Source of the DNA: Desulfuromonadaceae bacterium
GTDB lineage: Bacteria > Desulfobacterota > Desulfuromonadia > Desulfuromonadales > Geopsychrobacteraceae
Length of the DNA stretch: 11,511 nucleotides
Assembly (NCBI GenBank): GCA_013138655.1
Contig: WTCI01000060.1
Location: 1-11,511, forward strand
Reading direction: 5' to 3'
Within the stretch, counting starts at the first letter, position 1. Every line of letters begins with the position of its first letter. The translations under genes and the position numbers were made by a program. Below the pieces are notes generated by a model. It had not been told where the DNA came from and searched no databases. It saw nothing but the letters and a program-made list of their open reading frames with translations. This document shows positions 6,974 to 11,511 of the stretch, in pieces.

Positions 6974-7951
6974 TTAAGTCAAAATCATCGGCAGCGATTG
7001 TTCTCGCGGCATGGGTTCGACGATCAATTTAAAAGCTCTTGTCGCATCGGAAAAGAGGACTTCCACTTCAGCTTCGTCCTTGCCTTTTCCGTATGAGGCG
7101 AGGATCGCCGCTGCTGTTGCCAAATCATGCGGTTCCGGGTTGCCGCAAAAAATGCCGAGAGGCCCACTGAAGTCGCTGCAGCGCAATTTCAGTTGCCCGT
7201 CCCGGGCGAACGTATGCAGCCGATCGTTATCCCTCTGGTGGCGGCCGAGTACCAGCTTGGCGGTTGCGGAAAGGCGGAACTGGCGGCCATATTTAAGCAG
7301 TTCAATGTTGTCGACCGTGGCGTTCGGGGTATGTTTCAACAGGTCACGTAACTGGTTGGAAAAGCCCACTTCCGTCAGCAGGCAGCCGCCGCCACTCGAC
7401 GGGAAATCAGGATAATCCCACTCTCTTGCCAGCTGTTGCTGACATTTGCGTGAGCGTCCCTGAATATCAAGGAGCTGCTCGCGGTCAACCCATCCCTGCT
7501 CTTCCATCGGTGTGATGGGTAACAGTTTTGCACTTAACGGCCGCAATATGCGGTCGGGATAGCCGGACAGGTTCGCCACCGAGCGCAAGGCATCGGCATT
7601 CTGGCTCATCGGGCGCTGGCCGAGCACCTCGCCTGAGAAGAGAAAGTCGTAACCTTCCTTCTCCATCATTTCTCCGGCCAGGCGGAACATCAGGGCGTGG
7701 CAATCGATGCAGGGATTCATGTTGCGCCCGTAACCGTATTGAGGATTTTTCAGCATCTTCAGATGAATTTCACCGATCTCTTGGGTAATCAACGGGTGAC
7801 CGATGGCTTTGGCTGCCGCCTTCGCCTTCTCGGCCCCGAAAAATGGTGTGACGAAGGAAATGCCGGTCACTTTAATCCCCTGGCGTATCAGGGCCATTGC
7901 TGCCAAGGTACTGTCAAGGCCGCCAGAAACGATTCCGAGTGCTTTTATCAT
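6974..7951 (-). CDS. PP-loop ATPase, ThiI/MnmA-like, with DUF814-type C-terminus (putative tRNA thiolation protein)
   Basis: A 325-aa protein of the adenine-nucleotide alpha hydrolase superfamily. The ATP pyrophosphatase signature SGGLDS is at residues 9-14. A Cys-x-x-Cys pair (NPCIDCH, 79-85), the segment SGEVLGQRPMSQ (106-117) and a conserved-looking cysteine in GGGCLLTE (187-194) follow. The C-terminal part (about 210-320) resembles the NFACT-R/DUF814 RNA-binding-like domain. Relatives are often annotated as tRNA 4-thiouridine synthase ThiI-like or tRNA 2-thiouridylase. It lacks the THUMP and rhodanese domains of true ThiI, and its layout is not that of MnmA, so the thiolated nucleoside is unknown. 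The ATG at 7951 follows GGGAGG at good spacing. It is the last gene of the minus-strand block, 212 bp from arfB, and probably has its own promoter. Confidence 0.75.
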   Translation of the reverse strand: MIKALGIVSGGLDSTLAAMALIRQGIKVTGISFVTPFFGAEKAKAAAKAIGHPLITQEIGEIHLKMLKNPQYGYGRNMNPCIDCHALMFRLAGEMMEKEGYDFLFSGEVLGQRPMSQNADALRSVANLSGYPDRILRPLSAKLLPITPMEEQGWVDREQLLDIQGRSRKCQQQLAREWDYPDFPSSGGGCLLTEVGFSNQLRDLLKHTPNATVDNIELLKYGRQFRLSATAKLVLGRHQRDNDRLHTFARDGQLKLRCSDFSGPLGIFCGNPEPHDLATAAAILASYGKGKDEAEVEVLFSDATRAFKLIVEPMPREQSLPMILT

Positions 7952-7994
7952 CTAACCTCCCAAAAAATGGTGATTTTTTCGAATCGGGGAACAT

Positions 7995-8003
7995 ATCATA
8001 GCA
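7995..8003 (-). promoter_or_regulatory. Candidate extended -10 promoter of the PP-loop gene
   Basis: On the minus strand the sequence reads TGCTATGAT, an extended -10 (TGN plus TATGAT, five of six). It lies about 45 bases upstream of the ATG at 7951. No good -35 box is seen. The rest of the interval 7952-8163 shows no gene and no strong hairpin. Confidence 0.35.
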
Positions 8004-8163
8004 TTATCCTGTCGGGCAAGTCTTCTTGATCACGGTTTTCTGTTTTCTTGACAGTTGGAATTTCTGTCGTCAGTTCCCGGCCGTGAATTGCTGGGTAAGT
8101 TTCGATTGGAAGTTCACCTGTTTATTGCCGAGGAGGCTGTCGGGCTTGACGGGTCGTAGGGAT

Positions 8164-8601
8164 TCAGTCGGTCACTTTACCTCTGAAACGTTTGGTTTGG
8201 CCGCGCTGTTTTTTTTCATCCAGCCGTTTCTCTTTTGAACTGCGGGTCGGTTTGGTTTTTTTACGTGGTTTGGGTGGGATAAGAGTTTTTTGTATCAGTT
8301 GCCGGAGCATTTCAAGGGCATTGAGCCGGTTCTGCTCCTGGCTGCGGGTCTGTTGTGACTTGATAATAACCACACCCTCTTTGCTGATCCGCTGGTCATT
8401 CAGCCGTAACAAGCGAAGCTGCAACTCTTCTGGAAGCGAAGAGTTGCGGATGTCAAAGCGCAGGTGGATTCCGGTGGCCACCTTGTTGACATTCTGACCA
8501 CCGGCTCCCTGCGAGCGAATTGCGGTCAGTTCGATTTCCTGCAGCGGCAGACTGATCTGGGGGGAGATCGACAGGTTATTCATTGAATTCAATTCAGTCA
8601 T
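8164..8601 (-). CDS. arfB: Alternative ribosome-rescue factor / peptidyl-tRNA hydrolase ArfB (YaeJ)
   Basis: A 145-aa protein of the class-I release factor family without codon-recognition domains. ArfB enters the empty A site of ribosomes stalled at mRNA ends and hydrolyses the peptidyl-tRNA. The catalytic GGQ is at residues 34-36 within RSQGAGGQNVNK; the segment IHLRFDIRNSSLPEEL follows, as in E. coli YaeJ. The basic tail (about 105-143, rich in Lys and Arg, ending KRFRGKV) is the part that threads into the mRNA channel. Length is normal. The start is uncertain: ATG at 8601 has only GGGA nearby, and the second Met (8583, MNNLSISPQ) would give a protein whose N-terminus aligns more closely with E. 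coli YaeJ. It is 136 bp downstream of the 71-aa gene on the same strand. Confidence 0.93.
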   Translation of the reverse strand: MTELNSMNNLSISPQISLPLQEIELTAIRSQGAGGQNVNKVATGIHLRFDIRNSSLPEELQLRLLRLNDQRISKEGVVIIKSQQTRSQEQNRLNALEMLRQLIQKTLIPPKPRKKTKPTRSSKEKRLDEKKQRGQTKRFRGKVTD

Positions 8602-8668
8602 AGTGTCCCGTGCGGTTGCCGATCATGTCCAGGTTGACCCGCTTGCCGTTTTCGGTCACGCTCAGCTG
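8594..8668 (-). pseudogene. Short protein-like tail overlapping the arfB start (possible remnant)
   Basis: On the minus strand, a frame that opens after a TAA (8671-8669) reads QLSVTENGKRVNLDMIGNRT and then GHYD before a TGA at 8596-8594, overlapping the first codons of arfB. A GTG at 8659 could start it, but no Shine-Dalgarno is present. The composition looks like the end of a real protein rather than random translation. A second frame just upstream (MEPIVGRSASGNPLIT from the ATG near 8706) could join it only by a frameshift. It may be a decayed gene, a tiny ORF, or chance. Confidence 0.2.
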
Positions 8669-8737
8669 TTATAAGTGGATTGCCGGAGGCTGATCTTCCC
8701 ACAATCGGCTCCATCAGGGTCAGTGGTCGGCGGCCGG

Positions 8738-8953
8738 TTACCGGGGGGATGTTTCCAGTAGCGGCTTAAGAAACCTTTCAAAGGTGACCTGTTGTTTTGC
8801 CGTCAGCAGATCGATGTTCCCTTCATTGTCGAGCAAAAAGGTGCCGACGCCGATAACTGTTCTGGGCAGATAGCCGGTTCCGGCAACGCTCTTTTCAATT
8901 TCATCGGTTCGATTTCTGATCAGGTTGCTCAGCAAGTCCAGGTCGAGTTCCAT
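8738..8953 (-). CDS. Unrecognised small protein (71 aa)
   Basis: I do not recognise this protein. From ATG 8953 it reads MELDLDLLSNLIRNRTDEIE and continues to SPR, 71 residues. The sequence suggests an N-terminal amphipathic, acidic helix (1-22), a glycine-rich turn with a hydrophobic strand (SVAGTGYLPRTVIGVGTFLL, 22-41), and a C-terminal helix (52-66). There is no signal peptide, transmembrane segment or cysteine, so it is probably a soluble cytoplasmic protein. The start was chosen for GGAG eight bases upstream. In-frame Met codons farther upstream (8986 and beyond) have no ribosome binding site and the longest would overlap the rluA-type gene. A plausible promoter lies at 8996-9025, so it may be transcribed alone or with arfB. 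Confidence 0.65.
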   Translation of the reverse strand: MELDLDLLSNLIRNRTDEIEKSVAGTGYLPRTVIGVGTFLLDNEGNIDLLTAKQQVTFERFLKPLLETSPR

Positions 8954-8995
8954 GTTCTGTTCTCCAGTAGAGTTGTTTGTTTTCATCCGGAAGCA

Positions 8996-9025
8996 CGTAT
9001 AAGCGAGCTTTCGGGTGTCTGTCAT
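8996..9025 (-). promoter_or_regulatory. Candidate promoter of the 71-aa gene
   Basis: On the minus strand: -35 ATGACA (9025-9020, five of six), an 18-base spacer and -10 TATACG (9001-8996, four of six). The start would be near 8989, giving a leader of about 36 nt to the ATG at 8953. It lies just after the stop codon of the upstream pseudouridine synthase gene. Confidence 0.35.
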
Positions 9026-9041
9026 GTCAAAACGACCGCAG

Positions 9042-9770
9042 TTACAGTTTGCCGAGCAGCCTGACAAAATCCTCCGGCATCCCGGTGTCAAAGGTCATTG
9101 GCCTGCCGTTGAAGGGGTGGGTGAAGGAAATCGATCGGGCGTGGAGGGCGAGCCGTTTCGGACCGACGTCCCGGTTCCCGTATTTCCTGTCCCCTGCAAC
9201 GGGATGGCCCTTTTCCGCGAAATGCACGCGGATCTGGTGCTTCCGGCCGGTGAGGAGATGAATTTCCACCAGACTGAACCCTTTGGTCTCTTTCAACACT
9301 TTGTAGGCCGTATGGGAAAGCTTCCCCTTGGCGGCGTCAGGGGTTGAGTAGACTCGGTGGGCGGCGTTCTCGGCCAGACAGCTGGAGATCTTTCCCTCTT
9401 TGGGGGTCAGCCGTCCGTGGACGATGGCCAGATAGCGCTTGTCGGTCTGTTCCCAATGCTCCTGCAAGAATTTCTTGGCCGGTTCGCTTTTGGCAAAAAG
9501 CAGTATCCCGGACGTGTCCTGATCCAGGCGATGGACCACATACACCCGGTTTCGCGATTTCGGATTGCCCTTGCGGACATAATCATTGAGCAGGTAGTGG
9601 GCCGTTCGCGACTTGTCCCGCTCAGTGCCGATGGTCAACAGCCCGGCCGGTTTCTCCACCACGAGGATATCCTTATCCTCATGCAGAATGGTCAGCCCCT
9701 TCGGCTGGCGCTTCTTGATCGGCCGGTTGCCTTTGCGCAGATGATCCAATTGTCGTCCACTCCATATCAT
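9042..9770 (-). CDS. RluA-family RNA pseudouridine synthase
   Basis: A 242-aa cytoplasmic enzyme that isomerises specific uridines in rRNA or tRNA to pseudouridine. The catalytic motif HRLDQDTSG is at residues 80-88, with Asp83 the nucleophile. The motif-I segment ILVVEKPAGLLT (35-46) and the C-terminal LLTGRKHQIRVHFAEKGHPV (172-191) are typical of the RluA/RluC/RluD group. No N-terminal S4 domain is present; only about 25 basic residues precede the catalytic fold, so it is closer to short RluA-type than to RluC/D. The target nucleotide cannot be told from the sequence. Its ATG (9770) directly follows the TAA stop of greB (9773-9771), so translation is probably coupled; no strong Shine-Dalgarno is visible. 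Confidence 0.92.
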   Translation of the reverse strand: MIWSGRQLDHLRKGNRPIKKRQPKGLTILHEDKDILVVEKPAGLLTIGTERDKSRTAHYLLNDYVRKGNPKSRNRVYVVHRLDQDTSGILLFAKSEPAKKFLQEHWEQTDKRYLAIVHGRLTPKEGKISSCLAENAAHRVYSTPDAAKGKLSHTAYKVLKETKGFSLVEIHLLTGRKHQIRVHFAEKGHPVAGDRKYGNRDVGPKRLALHARSISFTHPFNGRPMTFDTGMPEDFVRLLGKL

Positions 9771-10283
9771 TTACTCGAGGGCTTTGTACTCGACCTTGAT
9801 AATCTCGAGTTCTGTCTGACCGCCGGGAGTTGTAAAGGAAACCAGATCACCCTCTGATGAGCCCAGCAGGGCACGGCCGATGGGGGATACCCAGCTCACG
9901 TAACCGCGCGAGGCATCCAGTTCATCCGCGCCGACAATGCTGAAAACCTTCTCTTCGCCCGCCTCGTTTTCAACCGTGACGGTACAGCCGAAAAGCACTC
10001 TGCCGTTGGCGATTTTCTGCTGTTCAACCGGGTCAACGATCGTCGCATCCTCCAGGTGTTTTGTCAGAAAGCGGATGCGTCCGTCATACTGCCGGAGGCG
10101 TTTTTTTGCATAGTGGTAATCGGCGTTCTCGCTCCGGTCGCCATTGCTTGCGGCCCAGGCCACAGTTTTAACCATCTCGGGCCTCAGTTGGTACAGGGTC
10201 TCTTTGAGTTCAGCCTTCAATCTCAGGGCACAGGCAGGTGTCATATAAATCGGCGCAGGCTTCGATGCTTTTTGGTTTGACAT
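9771..10283 (-). CDS. greB: Transcription elongation factor GreB
   Basis: A 170-aa Gre factor. Gre proteins enter the secondary channel of RNA polymerase and trigger cleavage of backtracked transcripts. The N-terminal coiled coil (about 15-85) carries the catalytic tip GDRSENADYHYAKKR (48-62), with the acidic pair Asp49 and Glu52. The C-terminal FKBP-like domain (about 95-165) includes the motif VSPIGRALLGSSEGD (132-146). The basic loop side (KKRLRQYDGRIRFL) fits GreB better than GreA, although the two are hard to separate without alignment. The start is ATG 10283 with GGAGA five bases upstream; a TTG at 10298 would extend it by five residues and has no ribosome binding site. It is slightly longer than E. 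coli GreB. It is followed without gap by the pseudouridine synthase gene. Confidence 0.9.
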   Translation of the reverse strand: MSNQKASKPAPIYMTPACALRLKAELKETLYQLRPEMVKTVAWAASNGDRSENADYHYAKKRLRQYDGRIRFLTKHLEDATIVDPVEQQKIANGRVLFGCTVTVENEAGEEKVFSIVGADELDASRGYVSWVSPIGRALLGSSEGDLVSFTTPGGQTELEIIKVEYKALE

Positions 10284-10368
10284 GGCTCTCCGGTTCAAGG
10301 TTGGTGAATACGGATCGTCCCTCTTATCTTATGCTGTTTTGTCTTTGATTTGAAGAAGAAGTGAGGGG

Positions 10369-11511
10369 TCAGCGCCTCTGTCTTCTCCGGCCTCCCGTAG
10401 CCTTCGGTTTGCTTGCCTCCGACAACTTGTCGCCCCTGCGCGGTTTGTTGCTGGCGTGTTTTTGGTCACTACCGGTTCTCCGATCTTCATCCCGCTTCTG
10501 TACCTGCTTCGGCTTTTTCGGTTTCTTCGGGCGCACCTTCATTTGGCGGGTCAACGGGACATTATGCGTCGGGATAAAACCGGTCTCCACCTCGCGCACC
10601 AGCGTCTGGCGGATCAGGGTCTCGATCCCGACGAGAAGTTTGACCTCATCGGCACTGACCAGAGAAATTCCCTCCCCTTGCGAACCGGCACGACCGGTAC
10701 GGCCGATGCGGTGAACGTAATCTTCAGGAACCTTGGGCAGATCGAAATTGATGACGTGAGGCAGTTCATTGATGTCGAGACCGCGTGCGGCGATGTCGGT
10801 GGCGACCAGAATACGGATCTTGTTCGCCTTAAAGGCAGCAAGGGCGCGGGTCCGCACTCCCTGGCTCTTGTCACCGTGGATCGCCACTGCGGAGAGGTTG
10901 TCGCTCTTTAGATGTTGAACCAGTCGGTCGGCTCCGTTCCTGGTGCGGGTGAAGACCAGCACCTGCTCCCAGGCTTTGCTGCGCACCAGGTGGCTGAGCA
11001 GGGCCGATTTCTTGCTCTTGTCGACCTCGTAGACCCACTGCTTCACGCTTTTTGCGGCGGAGTTTCGCGGGCTGACCTCGATCTGCAGCGGACCTTTGAG
11101 CAGACCGTCGGTGAGCTTGCGGATATCGCTGGAAAAGGTCGCCGAGAAGAGCAGGTTCTGGCGCTTTTTCGGCAGCAGCGCGAGGATCTTGCGGATATCG
11201 TCGATGAAACCCATGTCGAGCATCCGGTCGGCCTCATCGAGCACCAGCGTCTCCAGCTGCGAAAACTTCACGGCGTTCCGGCTGAAAAGGTCGAGTAACC
11301 GTCCCGGTGTCGCCACCAGCAGGTCGACCCCGCCACGCAGTTTCATCATCTGCGGATTGATTTTCACCCCACCGTAGACGACGCCCGACTTCAACAAGAG
11401 GTGTTTGCCATAGGTGGCAACGCTCTGCTCAACCTGCATCGCCAGCTCGCGGGTCGGCGTCAGTACCAAGGCACGGATATGGTTCGCTTTCACCTTGGGG
11501 CCGCTGGCCAG
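10369..11511 (-). CDS. rhlE: DEAD-box RNA helicase, RhlE type (N-terminus outside window)
   Basis: A partial gene: 380 codons are visible, and the frame stays open to the window edge. The Q motif and Walker A (motif I) are missing only because the window ends. Present in order are motif Ia PTRELA, Ib TPGR, motif [16 protein letters not shown], motif III FSATF, motif [10 protein letters not shown], motif [12 protein letters not shown] and motif [12 protein letters not shown]. The segment [19 protein letters not shown] is typical of RhlE. The last 55 residues form a very basic, low-complexity tail (Lys/Arg/Pro-rich, ending GGRRRQRR) that likely holds RNA. Such helicases unwind short RNA duplexes with ATP during ribosome assembly, RNA decay and cold growth. 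A GTG at 11493 is an internal codon, not the start. It lies 85 bp upstream of greB on the same strand. Confidence 0.94.
   Translation of the reverse strand: MASGPKVKANHIRALVLTPTRELAMQVEQSVATYGKHLLLKSGVVYGGVKINPQMMKLRGGVDLLVATPGRLLDLFSRNAVKFSQLETLVLDEADRMLDMGFIDDIRKILALLPKKRQNLLFSATFSSDIRKLTDGLLKGPLQIEVSPRNSAAKSVKQWVYEVDKSKKSALLSHLVRSKAWEQVLVFTRTRNGADRLVQHLKSDNLSAVAIHGDKSQGVRTRALAAFKANKIRILVATDIAARGLDINELPHVINFDLPKVPEDYVHRIGRTGRAGSQGEGISLVSADEVKLLVGIETLIRQTLVREVETGFIPTHNVPLTRQMKVRPKKPKKPKQVQKRDEDRRTGSDQKHASNKPRRGDKLSEASKPKATGGRRRQRR

Noticed and set aside
8734..8744. Palindrome CCGGTTACCGG at the stop of the 71-aa gene
   Set aside because: The loop would be three bases and no T-run follows on the minus strand, so it is not a credible terminator.

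Overview
The window looks like ordinary chromosome of a Gram-negative bacterium, most likely a deltaproteobacterium of the Desulfuromonadales/Geobacter type. This is inferred from the mix of a single-chain B12-dependent methylmalonyl-CoA mutase with MeaB, a groESL operon preceded by a HrcA-type CIRCE operator, and a PP-loop/DUF814 protein near GreB, RluA-type and RhlE genes. No phage, transposase, CRISPR array, rRNA or tRNA gene was seen. Coding DNA is moderately GC-rich and intergenic DNA is clearly more AT-rich.

Layout. (1) 1-267: no convincing gene; a plus-strand terminator-like hairpin lies near 203-225. (2) 268-4282, all minus strand: an XRE-cupin regulator, then (after a 255-bp gap largely filled by an inverted-repeat element at 3519-3704) methylmalonyl-CoA mutase, then its GTPase chaperone MeaB, separated from the mutase by a strong intercistronic hairpin. 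(3) 4283-4908: a long regulatory interval. It holds the minus-strand promoter of the regulator, a possible 47-codon plus-strand ORF behind a Shine-Dalgarno that can be base-paired away, the groE promoter, a perfect CIRCE operator and a roughly 160-nt groES leader. (4) 4909-6884, plus strand: groES and groEL, closed by a bidirectional terminator at 6909-6943. (5) 6974-11511, all minus strand. In transcription order: a DEAD-box RNA helicase (RhlE type, N-terminus beyond the window), a GreB-type elongation factor, an RluA-family pseudouridine synthase abutting greB, an unrecognised 71-aa protein, the ribosome-rescue hydrolase ArfB, and a PP-loop ATPase with a DUF814-like C-terminus.

How they work together. 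MutB and MeaB form the succinyl-CoA/methylmalonyl-CoA interconversion step of propionate or odd-chain/branched-chain metabolism, and the adjacent XRE-cupin protein is a plausible local regulator. GroES/GroEL is the Hsp60 folding machine under predicted HrcA control. Most of the right-hand genes act on RNA, RNA polymerase or ribosomes, so that block is thematically an RNA-metabolism neighbourhood. I saw no clearly new multi-gene system. The items most worth a second look are non-coding or small: the inverted-repeat element before mutB, the structured interval and small ORF before groES, the 71-aa orphan, and the unassigned substrate of the PP-loop protein.
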